From contig NC_079876.1 in NCBI RefSeq assembly GCF_029227915.1, positions 20,212,001 to 20,276,000 of the forward strand: DNA of 64,000 nt. The letters are read 5' to 3'. Positions 30,565 to 41,025 of the stretch are shown here, in pieces. A program made the translations under genes and the position numbers. Numbering within the stretch: position 1 is the first letter of the stretch; each line of letters starts with the position of its first letter. Under the pieces are notes generated by a model that ran no database searches, was not told the origin of the DNA, and saw nothing but the letters and a program-made list of their open reading frames with translations. Origin of the DNA: Hydractinia symbiolongicarpus. Lineage: Eukaryota > Cnidaria > Hydrozoa > Anthoathecata > Hydractiniidae.

Positions 30565-32520
30565 TCTCTAATTAATAATAGCCGTATTCCGTCTGTCTGT
30601 CACGCAAAATGGCTACCGATATCCCCTTGATCTTTCCGCGATTTTTAAAATCCAGGTGGCTGTTTAAACGAAAATCTTATTATTGATTAAAATATATTCA
30701 AGATATTAATTTATCTTTTTAAATAATTTAATTATTTCAATTTACTAACCTTAATTAAAAAAATAAGTTAAGTGATTAAAATGAATGCATTATTTAAATA
30801 CGCCATTTTTAATAATAATTACCACCGTGATCTCAATCGCCGCTTCCGCTCAGGAGCTACAGAAAACAAATAGGACATTTTTACTGACAGTTTTACTTAC
30901 TTTGTTTTGACCGCTCGCACGTAGTATACCAAAACGCCTTATTCTTTAAAAAACCAATCTAAGATTTTCGCGGCCTGGAGATGCCAAAGAAGGAACATGA
31001 TGAAGAAGACCATTTTGGTTTTGAAAGTGGTCGTGGTCAGTGCTACGTTTGTAGGTCTGTTTGACCTTTTTTGTCATCTGAAAGCTTTTGATTTTGTAAT
31101 ATTTGTTACCTATATGTTTTTACATGTTCAGATAAATATATTGTCACGTTTTTAGCCATGTAAAAATCTTAAACGCACTATTTTAAGATATTTGGCTAGG
31201 AATGAAGCTTATCATTCTACAGCCAGCTAGCTAGCTACCCTTAGTTATTACTATTCAGTTTGGTATAACAGCTTTTTATCATAGCCAATATTATTTATTT
31301 TTAAGTTGAAGTTGTGTCTAGCTAGCTAGCTAGCATCTTAGGTACCTCTGGATAAAAGCCAAAGTAGCCAAATGCACTGTTTGGCTGCAACACAGTTCTT
31401 ATGCTAAATAAATGCAGTTAGGCAGCTACCACTTTTATTACTGTTATGAAAACTTATGCTGCTAAATAAAATTGCTGAGTATTTTTTTTAACTGAACAGG
31501 ATAACGACAGGCAGTTTCCTGAATTTTTTTAACCGAAATCGCGATTAAGTTTTTTTAAAAATGGTGTTACGCCTATACTCATCTGCGTCACTGTTTACCT
31601 GTACTAACTGCTCAGTCCAGTGTTAGCAACGGGCTGTTTTTCTGTTTTACAGAAGTTGCAATAACGTTTTTTTTGGAAAAGGCTATTATACCTATATGGA
31701 TGTGTCACATGTACTAAGCACTCAGCTTGGAGTAACATTTCTTTTGAACTTTTACCGGAAACATTCTTCAAAAAATAAAAAAGGTTGGTCAGCGGTTTTT
31801 GCTATGACGGGGTAAAAACGAATTGCAATCTGTGTTTGTATTTTAGCTTAAAACGTGGAATTTTTGAAAGAATTATTATACCGGAAATAACATGAATTGT
31901 GTGCACTTTACTCGATTTACTACATACCATATACATGTACTAAAGCGCTTTACCTGAATGTGTGGTACAGTTGACGATTAATAGCTCATTCTGGTGTTCA
32001 ACGCCGGGTAATACAGTTACTTGTGGCCTACCCCGGCAATTCAACAGAGTGTTTCCTGTGCCATGATTAATTTGTTAACGTTTACTGCACCTTATTCTGC
32101 AAAATAAAATTATGTTGACTATCTTTTTTTTTGCTATGACGGGGTAACAACGGGTTGTAAACTGTGCTTAAAGGGTATTAAGCATAAACATGTGCGACAC
32201 GGTTTACCTGTGCTAAGCGCTCAGTCCAGTGTTAACGACGGGCTGTTTTCTGTGTTTCTGTTAAACCGAAGTTGCGATAAAGTTTTTTTGGACAAAAGGT
32301 ATTGTAATGAATGCGCGGCATTGTTTACCTGTACTAAGCGCGCTGCCCGGAGTAACATTCGTTTTCGAATTTTCACCGACATATGTATACTTGTACTAGA
32401 GAGTTCCACCTGAATGTGTGGAATGTGTTTACGGTTCTTTTTAATTGCGCCACAGGATTTTTAAATGCTGGGTAACACTTTTACTTGTGGCTTACCCCGG
32501 CGTGCGACGACGGGTCCCCC
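30565..32520 (+). mobile_element. Helitron copy fused head-to-tail to the mini-Helitron
   Basis: Begins TCTCTAATTAATAATAGCC directly after the CTAG end of the preceding unit. Homologous along its length to 4741-6890. Its 3' part is expanded by a diverged tandem repeat carrying ACCTGTACTAAGCGCTCAGTCC and GGTATTACGCC-type phrases (31560-32500). The canonical 3' hairpin is not found, so the right limit is approximate. Confidence 0.6.
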
Positions 32521-32799
32521 GGCAAGTTTTCATAGTTTACACAAAAAAAACTGTTGAATATTTGATTGCTTCACATTGGAGAGACGATTTCTTTCAACAA
32601 TACGAGTTGCATCACCAAGTAATTTTCTGAACCCTAACTGAAAAACTGTTCGAATTATAGAAAGTTTCGAATTAGAGAAATTTGAATTGTAGAAAGTTTT
32701 TATTAAAAGTTTCTTAAGGAAAGTTGACGGTGACTGAGCACTTGTTCGAATTATAGAAATATTCGAATTATAGAGATTTGAATTAGAGGGAGTCAACTG

Positions 32800-33233
32800 T
32801 ACTTTAGTTTGTTTATTATATATTACAGAGCTGGAATGTCCTACTACAAAGCATTTCTTTTTGTAAGTTCGATAGTATTACCTGTGAGCCAGCAGCACCA
32901 TCTGACAGGGAAGTTACAAAAACACCCTCAGAAGTCGCCGTCGAAATTCGCTGTCTGTAGGACTAAATTTTGCGACGTCCAGTAGGCAATGAAACTAGAC
33001 ATCCAACAGACATCTTAGTTTGACTATGTCCACTGCGTATGTCCACTGGATAAATCTTAAATCTGGACAAATCTTATTTATCTATTACATACTTACATGT
33101 CCCATACCTGCCAAAGGCTTGGCCAAGACTTATAAATATAATTGGTAAACTTTAATTCGAAAAAGTCTATTGACAGTTATGGAGGAGGTGGAACATAGGG
33201 CTAACTCTTTCCACGGACGTACTTTGAACCTAC
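32800..33233. other. Non-coding, nothing recognised
   Basis: Between the second pogo-like element and the gypsy element. Ends with CCTAC, the target duplication of the latter. Confidence 0.4.
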
Positions 33234-33400
33234 TGTAGTAGTTATCTATCATCAGATAAAAAGTATTCTTCTGATAAAAGGAGCTAATCACATATAAACA
33301 TAAAGTCTGATATCAGATGCTGTGACACCATCTTGGATCGTGTTTAGAGAGCGAGCCGAAACTCACGGCATCCGATATATACCTAGTAAAATATATTACA
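33234..33400 (-). repeat. gypsy 3' LTR
   Basis: 167 bp, TG...CA, identical to the other LTR. The 3' LTR because the coding strand is minus. Confidence 0.95.
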
Positions 33401-33416
33401 ATCCCTCTTTTTCTCG
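33401..33416 (-). promoter_or_regulatory. Polypurine tract
   Basis: On the minus strand GAGAAAAAGAGGGAT abuts the 3' LTR, as expected for plus-strand priming. Confidence 0.75.
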
Positions 33417-33635
33417 AAGTTATTGTTGTTGATTTCTTGATTGTTTGTTTTATAACATGTTCACATATTTGCTTTTCAACTCAGTTCCTCTGCACGTACA
33501 TAAAACGTTTTTGTTCTTCAGCTATACACATCGGTCTTTTACTATATACATCGTATCGTTCGTCTGCTATATATATACATCGTTTATCATTATCGTTCTT
33601 GTTATCATTATCTTGTTATCGTTCTTATTTTTTCT

Positions 33636-36600
33636 CTAAGTCTTCTTCTTGCGCTTCGGATTGATGATGACGTAACGCTCTGTAGTTTTTCTTTGTCGTT
33701 TCGGGTAGGTTTTTGCACCGTTCTTGTGGTTTTTCTTTTCGTATAGATCTTCTTCTTTGTTATGGCCATCATTCGGTTTAGATTGTTGGTTCTCATCAAA
33801 ATTCGCATTGCTTGAGCAGGTACAAGGGTCTGCCCTGTTTCGCGCGTTAGAAACACTCGATTGCTTACCCTTCGCAGATCTATACAGTTTCGCGTGTCCG
33901 TTTGCTCGTAGAAACGTTTTTCCTTCCTTGTTTCGAACCATGATGCTTCGTTTGTATACTTTAATGATGGTGAAGACTTCCTTTAACCAGGGCGGTGAAA
34001 GTTTGTTTTTGTTGTCGGTAAGATTTTTCAACAATACCTTTTGTCCGACTTCAAAAGTGACAGTTTTTGCCTTGCGGTTCTGGTCGGTGTTTTCCTTGGA
34101 TTTCTGTTTGTGCTTTTCATCATTCTTGTTTACTTCTATATCCAATTCACTGTTGCTTTTCACAAGTTGACTAACGTCAGGAAGATCATTCGTTAGCGGT
34201 CTACCGAACATCAGTGTTGCAGGTGGAACTTTAGTTACGGTATGAGGTGTGGTTCGGTAACTCAAAAGGAATGTGTCAAGAGTTTTACGCCAATCCTTTC
34301 CAGTGATGACAGCAGTTTGATTGTGTCGCTTCAATGTGCGGTTAAATCTCTCAACCTCACCATTAGCTTGTGGCCAGTATGGAGTTGTACGCCGGTGTTT
34401 TATACCATGTTGTTGAAGGTATCGGCTGAATTTGAAGGACGTGAATTGTGAACCGTTGTCAGTTACAATTGTTTTTGGATAACCAAAAATACTAAAGGTT
34501 CGCTTCATAACATTTATTATGTTTTGCACACCAGTGTTCTTGATAGAAGAAACTATTGGGTATCTGGATCTGTAATCAATCAAAACTAACAGGTTGTCAC
34601 CAGAGGGATAAGGGCCTTGAATGTCCATTGCAATAGTATTCCAAGGTTGTTTGGGAATTTCTGTTGGTTGTGACGGTTCATGCCTAGTGGTGGAGGGTGC
34701 AGTTACTTGGCAGGCATGACAGGTAAGTGTTAGATCTTCGATTTGTTTGTTCATCAGCGGCCACCAAACTTTTTCACGTAATAGTAGTTTAGTTTTGGTT
34801 GTTCCTTGATGCGTAGCATGTGCTATCTGCAACATTTTCTGTTGTAGAGTGCTTGGGATGACAATTCGTTGTCCTTTGAGTAAAATGTTATTCACAGAGG
34901 ATAACTCATGCTTTGCATGTCTGTATGGATTCAAAGCAGAATCTTTTGGCCAGGCCTTCGAGTTAATGGCTTTGGTGACTTTTTGAAGAATGATGTCTTT
35001 TGCAGTTTCATCTTGTATCTCTTCGATATTGCAGCTTTTAGGTACTGCTTCTGCTGCTGTAAAGTTGATAAAGGATTCAATTGAGTCGTCAGTTTCTCCT
35101 TCACTGTCTGTACAAACAGGGTCTCTTGATAGTATGTCAGCAGCATTTTTGGCACCAGAAATGTATTTTAATTTGTAGTTATACCCTTGTATGCGAAGAA
35201 GCCATCTCTGGATCCTCGGTGGTGGAGATGTGGAAGTTGGTGACATTACGTGCAAAAGACTCTTGTGATCAGTGGTGATATCGAAGTCACGGTCATATAT
35301 GAAAAAGTGAAAGTGTGTGCAGCCAAAGGCAACTGCGAGAGCTTCTCGTTCTGTTTGTGAGTATCTCTGTTCAACAGGTGTTAATGCTCTACTTCCATAT
35401 GCTACCGGCTTGAAGTTTCCATCTTTCTGTTTCTGTGTAAGTATGGCACCAAGACCATACGGACTTGCATCAACAATTATGTCTGTTTCCGCCTCAGGAT
35501 TGTAAAATGCCATAGTTTCAGAAGTGCAAAGTTTTTCTTTGAGTAAATCAAATGATTTCTGTTCAAGATCTGTCCATATGAATGGTGTATTTTTCTTGGT
35601 GAGTTTCCTCAGTGGAGCTGATAATGTACTGTAGTCTTTGATGAACTGACTGCAATAATTTACTAGACCAAGAAAGGATCTGACTTCTGTCGATGTTGTT
35701 GGTGTTTTGAATTTGTTGACTGCAGTGACTTTGGAAGGGTCTGGAGATATGCCATCTGTTGTGAGAGTATATCCACTAAATAAAATTTTATTCTTGCTAA
35801 ACTCACATTTTTCTGGGTTGACACGCAGGCCATTCTCAGAAAGATTACGAAGAACCTTATCGAGATTGCGGTCATGCTCAGCTTGTGTTTTTCCCCAGAT
35901 AAAAATATCATCAGAGATGTTCTTTGCCCCTTCACAATCAGCAATTACCATTTCAATATTTTTCTGAAAATGTTCAAAGGCACTTGAAATACCATATATG
36001 AGACGCTTGTATCTGAAAATTCCTTTATGGGTAATGAAGGCAGTAATGTTTCTGCTTTCTTCGGCTAACTCAATTTGATGGTAGCCTTCTCGCAGGTCAA
36101 TTTTTGAGAAGACAGTGGCTCCATTTAATAATGGTAGGATTTCTTCCAGTTTTGGAATAGGATGCTTCTCTCTGATAATGGCAGTGTTTGCTCTGCGCAT
36201 GTCCACACACAATCTAATTTTGCCATTTTTCTTAGGTACTGCGACAATTGGTAAAACCCACGAAGTTGGTCCATTAACTGGCTCAATGATATCTAATTTC
36301 AGCAGTCTATCGAGCTCTGCTTCAACTTTCTTTCTGGTGTGAAACGGCAGTCTCCTAGTTGGTTGCTGGATGGGGGTGACATCTGGATCAATATGGAGTT
36401 TCTGTTTGAAGTTGTTAAGTTTTCCCATTCCTTTGAATACCTTGTTGTTTTTGTTGAGGACTTGTTCTGTTGATACTGGTATGCCTTTTGACAGACTTCT
36501 GCTACCTAACTGGAATGTTCTATGGTTGATGGGTGTTGTAGCTGGTCCAATTCGTAATAGATCTAGCTGCTCAGCTGTTTTGTGACCAAGTAAATTGCCT

Positions 36601-37772
36601 CCTTGACCAGGTATTACGTAGAATTTTGCTAGTATTTTATGGTGATTTGCTGCAACTGTAGCTTTGAAGGTACCAGTGATTGGGAGCTTCTTAGTAGCAT
36701 TGTATGGGTAGATTCGGGCATTGGATTTCTGAAGCTGGATGTTGCTGAATAAGCGTTTATAGGTTCGAAAATCGATGATATTTGTTGTGCTTCCAGAATC
36801 AATGATAGCAGTCATTTCGCTATTGTTTACTAGAACGGGGAAGTTATTTGACTTCGTAGTGTTCATCTTGTATAGGTAGATATCCTCATCTTCGTCATCA
36901 GAGTTTTCATGGTTGGTTTGATGAACTTGCTGTTTATTTTTGGTGCGGCACATTTTTGCAAAATGTCCTTTAATACCACATTTGTTACATGTTTTATCTC
37001 TTGATCTCCGACATTCATGACTTTTGTGGTTCTTCATACCACAGCGACCACATTCTGGTTTGTTGAATGATTTGGTTGGGTTGTTCCGATGTGGTGGTGC
37101 ATTGTGTTTCCTATGGCTACGATGAGGTGGTCTACGCCCATGTAGTTTGTTGATTTGTTCAGAGCTTTCTTCTTCAGTGTCATGTTGTGTTTGTTTACCA
37201 TTAGCTATTTCTTTGTTTTGGTGTTCTGCAGATTCAAAAAGTCGTCCAAGGTCCTGTGTTTTCTGGAGATTCAAATCAGTTTCCATAAGTAAACGTTTGC
37301 GGAATTTAATATTCGATGTTTTTGCTATGACCATGTCTCGGATTTCATTGTCAGTTTCTGATCCATATTCACAATATAAGGAAAGTTGTCGTAGACGGGT
37401 AATGAATTGATCCGTACTTTCCCCTACTTGTTGTGAGGCTTGGTGAAATTTATGCCTTTCGAAAGGTATGTTCTTTTTGACTGAAAAATGTTCATCAAAT
37501 TTATGGAGGGCTTCTTCAAATGTTGTTCCAGGATCAGAGAAAGTTTCAAATATTTCCTGGCATTTAGGTCCAATCATGTGGAGTAAAATTGCCCTCTTTC
37601 TTTCATCATCCCTAACTCCACTTGCTAGTATGTAGTATTTAAGACTGGTCTGCCATTTCGTCCATCGTTGACCAACTGAAGTCGGTTCTCCATTTGGGTC
37701 AAAGGGTGGTATGGCTGGAAGTTGCAAAACGGACATGCTAGCTGCACAGAAATGCTCAGAGCGCGCGCACAA
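33636..37772 (-). CDS. gypsy Gag-Pol polyprotein
   Basis: 1,378 codons in one frame; Met13 (37736, MSVLQLPAIPPFDP) may be the true start. Order: Gag (RWTKWQTSLKYYI...), two CCHC knuckles (CGRCGMKNHKSHEC, CNKCGIKGHFAKMC), aspartic protease IIDSGSTTNII, reverse transcriptase (KIDLREGYHQIEL and NISDDIFIWG), RNase H (IIVDASPYGLGAIL, TDHKSL), integrase zinc finger (HATHQGTTKTKLLL...CHACQ), catalytic core (AMDIQGPY, VTDNGSQFTS, ANGEVERFN), basic C-terminus. Gag and Pol are fused without a frameshift. All hallmark residues are present, so the element could be active. Confidence 0.97.
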   Translation of the reverse strand: MCARSEHFCAASMSVLQLPAIPPFDPNGEPTSVGQRWTKWQTSLKYYILASGVRDDERKRAILLHMIGPKCQEIFETFSDPGTTFEEALHKFDEHFSVKKNIPFERHKFHQASQQVGESTDQFITRLRQLSLYCEYGSETDNEIRDMVIAKTSNIKFRKRLLMETDLNLQKTQDLGRLFESAEHQNKEIANGKQTQHDTEEESSEQINKLHGRRPPHRSHRKHNAPPHRNNPTKSFNKPECGRCGMKNHKSHECRRSRDKTCNKCGIKGHFAKMCRTKNKQQVHQTNHENSDDEDEDIYLYKMNTTKSNNFPVLVNNSEMTAIIDSGSTTNIIDFRTYKRLFSNIQLQKSNARIYPYNATKKLPITGTFKATVAANHHKILAKFYVIPGQGGNLLGHKTAEQLDLLRIGPATTPINHRTFQLGSRSLSKGIPVSTEQVLNKNNKVFKGMGKLNNFKQKLHIDPDVTPIQQPTRRLPFHTRKKVEAELDRLLKLDIIEPVNGPTSWVLPIVAVPKKNGKIRLCVDMRRANTAIIREKHPIPKLEEILPLLNGATVFSKIDLREGYHQIELAEESRNITAFITHKGIFRYKRLIYGISSAFEHFQKNIEMVIADCEGAKNISDDIFIWGKTQAEHDRNLDKVLRNLSENGLRVNPEKCEFSKNKILFSGYTLTTDGISPDPSKVTAVNKFKTPTTSTEVRSFLGLVNYCSQFIKDYSTLSAPLRKLTKKNTPFIWTDLEQKSFDLLKEKLCTSETMAFYNPEAETDIIVDASPYGLGAILTQKQKDGNFKPVAYGSRALTPVEQRYSQTEREALAVAFGCTHFHFFIYDRDFDITTDHKSLLHVMSPTSTSPPPRIQRWLLRIQGYNYKLKYISGAKNAADILSRDPVCTDSEGETDDSIESFINFTAAEAVPKSCNIEEIQDETAKDIILQKVTKAINSKAWPKDSALNPYRHAKHELSSVNNILLKGQRIVIPSTLQQKMLQIAHATHQGTTKTKLLLREKVWWPLMNKQIEDLTLTCHACQVTAPSTTRHEPSQPTEIPKQPWNTIAMDIQGPYPSGDNLLVLIDYRSRYPIVSSIKNTGVQNIINVMKRTFSIFGYPKTIVTDNGSQFTSFKFSRYLQQHGIKHRRTTPYWPQANGEVERFNRTLKRHNQTAVITGKDWRKTLDTFLLSYRTTPHTVTKVPPATLMFGRPLTNDLPDVSQLVKSNSELDIEVNKNDEKHKQKSKENTDQNRKAKTVTFEVGQKVLLKNLTDNKNKLSPPWLKEVFTIIKVYKRSIMVRNKEGKTFLRANGHAKLYRSAKGKQSSVSNARNRADPCTCSSNANFDENQQSKPNDGHNKEEDLYEKKNHKNGAKTYPKRQRKTTERYVIINPKRKKKT

Positions 37773-37929
37773 GTATAACTATCGCTTGAAATTACAAAGG
37801 ACAGCCTAGCAAAGTTTCCTTTCGCACAGTAAGAGTCAACAAAATTTGTTGTTTTGATTCGAAAATTCACACGTCTTGTTTCACGCGAGATTGCTTTGTA
37901 ATTATGAAATATACCTCTCCATGAGTTCT

Positions 37930-37949
37930 TGGAATCCTCGTCGCCAATT
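37930..37949 (-). promoter_or_regulatory. Candidate primer binding site
   Basis: On the minus strand the bases after the 5' LTR read AAATTGGCGACGAGGATTCC, of the TGGCGACGAGGAT type seen in several gypsy elements. I cannot name the priming tRNA. Confidence 0.55.
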
Positions 37950-38116
37950 TGTAGTAGTTATCTATCATCAGATAAAAAGTATTCTTCTGATAAAAGGAGC
38001 TAATCACATATAAACATAAAGTCTGATATCAGATGCTGTGACACCATCTTGGATCGTGTTTAGAGAGCGAGCCGAAACTCACGGCATCCGATATATACCT
38101 AGTAAAATATATTACA
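37950..38116 (-). repeat. gypsy 5' LTR
   Basis: 167 bp, identical to 33234-33400. Short for a gypsy LTR. TATATA lies near its inner region. Confidence 0.95.
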
Positions 38117-39386
38117 CCTACTTAGCCTAAATTTTAAATTGGCTGTGTAATACGTCCTTTAGTGTGGCGGCGAAAGGTTACAGACTTACGAGGTCTCTTT
38201 TAACTACTCAAAAAACCACTATCGAGACAAACTTAAATTCTTTTTATAAGCTGTTAAGGAGATGACGTAAATAGGTTGCGCTGGATGTTGACATTGTGTT
38301 GCTGTTTTTCACAGTTTGTACACCTTGCATGTTTCACAACACGATTTTCAAGTGATGAGCACTTCGTCTATAGGTGATCAAAGATAATTACTTGTTGACT
38401 TGCGAATCTGCCAAATGCAGCAAGTGGCAATTACTAAATAAGTTAGTACGGACATAAAAATGGAAAAATTGATAACTAATGTCCACAAACCTTTACACAA
38501 TCGACGTTTCTAAATTTAAACAATAAAAACTAAAATTAAACACAGTTGAAAGTTGAAAATGTGAAAAAACGTTCTTGCTTTTTATCAAGCATCTACCACC
38601 AGAATATATTTCTTTAAATATTATGGAAAAAAAGTTTGAAGAAAATTAAAAACTTTCAAAATTTTTAATTAATTGATTTGTAGTTGCATTAAGTACAAAA
38701 TCTTTATTTCGTAATGTCAACCCAACACCATTATTTTTTCGAAACACTGACAGCCATTTTCTTTAGATGACGCTGATAAATTTTGATACAGAAAAAATTT
38801 GTCTTAACACTTATTAGTAGGATTGTTTCCACATTGTTAAAGAATGTGACACATCTTATTTTAAGATCTGACAGAAAGGATTATTTTAGTTAACCCATTT
38901 TTCGGTCACATTGTTCCAAATGGGTTTTGATATATCTTAACGCAGATTGGCTACACCTGAAGTATGAGTAACGAGTGAATATTCGTCGTCGAGTTAGTAG
39001 CCAATATCAATAGTAATAGTTCGTGCGATTTTTAGTCACAACGAAACACAACAAAAGTACACGAACCATCAATTTGTGCACGTGAGTAAAATGTAGTTGA
39101 TGAACAGTGTTTAGGATTTCATCTGGATGAAAAAATACAAAAGAATTTGGACAAATTTAATGGTATTAAATATGATCTCAACTTTTGTAGGTGCGTAGGC
39201 CAGAGATTAAGAATATCTTAGCTTAAGAATAAAATAACTTGAATCCAGAATTAATAATAAGCAATTATTTCCGAACAGTATTTCCTATTTTTAGGGATTT
39301 TTTTGTAATAAGATAATTGCCACATTTAAAAACACACATAATTCCAAAAGAACATTTTAAAATGTTTTTATTAAAGTATACGTTAA

Positions 39387-39764
39387 CCTTATTCCTGCTG
39401 GGCTTTTTAGGGGCTCCTCAATGGTGGGGGGGGGGGCTTATTCGACCCTCCCCCCCCTTTGTAATTTTTACAGTTGTTGTCCGTTGGTCTTGAAACTTAC
39501 AACAAGTGTTGTCCAGGTATTAATAAGCAATTTCGTGAAAAAAAGTTTGATAACGTCAGCATTTTTGGTGATGACGTCTCAAATTCGGTGACATATAGAA
39601 AATAAAGCACTAACTTTGAATTTTATTAACGATTTTGAATGCGATGAATTTAGTAACAATAATAACACAAAATAATATAACAATATAAACTAAGAAGTCA
39701 CTTAAAGCTTTTAAAACATGTAAAAACATTTTTTAGTAAAAAGTAGGAAAAGTCACGAATAGGG
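39387..39764. mobile_element. Diverged piggyBac-type MITE (378 bp)
   Basis: TTAA on both sides (39383-39386, 39765-39768). Ends CCTTATTC and GAATAGGG, close to those of 25815-26400. A G-run/C-run pair lies inside. Confidence 0.55.
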
Positions 39765-40806
39765 TTAACAATAATTATCTCTTTTAGGCGAATTTTTTAA
39801 TATGTAAACTTGTTACAACATACTTTGAAGACTTTACTTTTCATACATTCGAATATCAGACCCCTTGTGAGGTTTTTATATATAAAACGTCAAAATTCGT
39901 CTTAATTTTTCTTAACATAAAAATATCAGATGTAACTGTGTTATGTTTACTGTTATAAAAACTTTAGGAGTATCCGCCTTTTGGAAAGTTGATATATTCA
40001 GAATTCTTTTTCAGAATTTTTTCAGAGAAAAACAAATAAGAATAAGGTCAGCCACACAAGCTTCTTGAGAGTAAAAACATATTTGTTGACCTATTTTTCA
40101 TCGAAAAAAACATAATGATAAAATAGATATTTGTAAAGAAATCATAAACGTTTGTTTTACTTTAGAAAAAAAGAAACAAAAAAGAAAACATTATTAATTT
40201 TGAATTTTTTAAGAGGAAAAATAGTTACAAGATACTTAATGTGCACAGTTAAACATTTTCATGCGGTTTAGATTAGCTTAAGCTTACCTCGCACTTTAAA
40301 AACAACTTTATCTCAAAACACTCATATCATATTAGTATTTTAAAATGTCTCTTTTCACCTGATTTGCAGTTATAAGAGTGTTACTATAATAAAACAAACA
40401 AGGTTAAACAAGCTAATCGCATGTAAATCCGATCGCCATCTGGATTAAGAGCTCCCAGGTGGCAAATATCAAAGTAATTTTAACTCGGTGATTTTCGTAT
40501 ATACCAACAAATATATATCAATAAAGTCGGTAAGATTATGAGTTTTGACGTTAAATTTGTTGCCTTACCCGAAATTATATCGCTGGAAACATAAACGGGT
40601 GTTTATCACTCGACTCTTTCATATAACTAGTGCATCCCTAGGCTACGTAATGACATCAAAATCGGATAAAATCAGAAATATGTTTATACCAACAAACATT
40701 TTAATATGGCGCAGAAGAAGTGACCAAAGGTTAAATTTCTTTGTGTTCGAAACGAATATTTTTTCTACAGAAAAAAAATTAAAAACAGTTGCATTATTTT
40801 CTGCAG

Positions 40807-41025
40807 ATGTCCGCTAATTTACAAAGAAAATTTTCAAAAACAATACAATAAAAACAATGTATACAAATATGTCTGTTAATTAGAATGTCCACTGATTGCC
40901 TTTCCACTTTTCAGTCCGTCAGTTTTCTATGAAATTTTGACGGGAATTCGGTCGGTGTAATGAAATCTGTCCGTTAATTAAAGGTGTCCGCCTTTTGGAG
41001 TGTCTGTTAATTAAAGTGAATACTG
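40807..41025. mobile_element. pogo-like right end fragment
   Basis: Repeated TGTCCGTTAATTA / TGTCTGTTAATTA motifs, then AAAGTGAATACTG. The layout (repeat array then terminal ACTG) resembles the other pogo ends, but the flanking TA is not kept and no left end is found. Confidence 0.45.

Larger units (their letters stand above)
30265..32799. mobile_element. Second pogo-like element, no transposase
   Basis: TA-flanked (30263-30264, 32800-32801) with ends CAGTTGACTC and GAGTCAACTG. Subterminal repeats TTCGAATTATAGAAA occur on both sides (30310; 32650-32790), the same architecture as the element at 26657. The middle is occupied by Helitron sequence. Confidence 0.75.
33234..38116 (-). mobile_element. 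Ty3/gypsy LTR retrotransposon, intact (4.88 kb)
   Basis: Two identical 167-bp LTRs (TGTAGTAG...ATTACA), 5-bp target duplication CCTAC (33229-33233 and 38117-38121), one open Gag-Pol frame, a likely primer site and a polypurine tract. Identical LTRs and an unbroken frame indicate a recent insertion. Confidence 0.96.

Noticed and set aside
39426-39457. G-run and C-run as a functional quadruplex or origin
   Set aside because: It lies inside a diverged MITE and has no further support; likely a homopolymer feature of that family.
40545-40817. 90-codon plus-strand frame
   Set aside because: No motif, in a stretch of degenerate transposon sequence.
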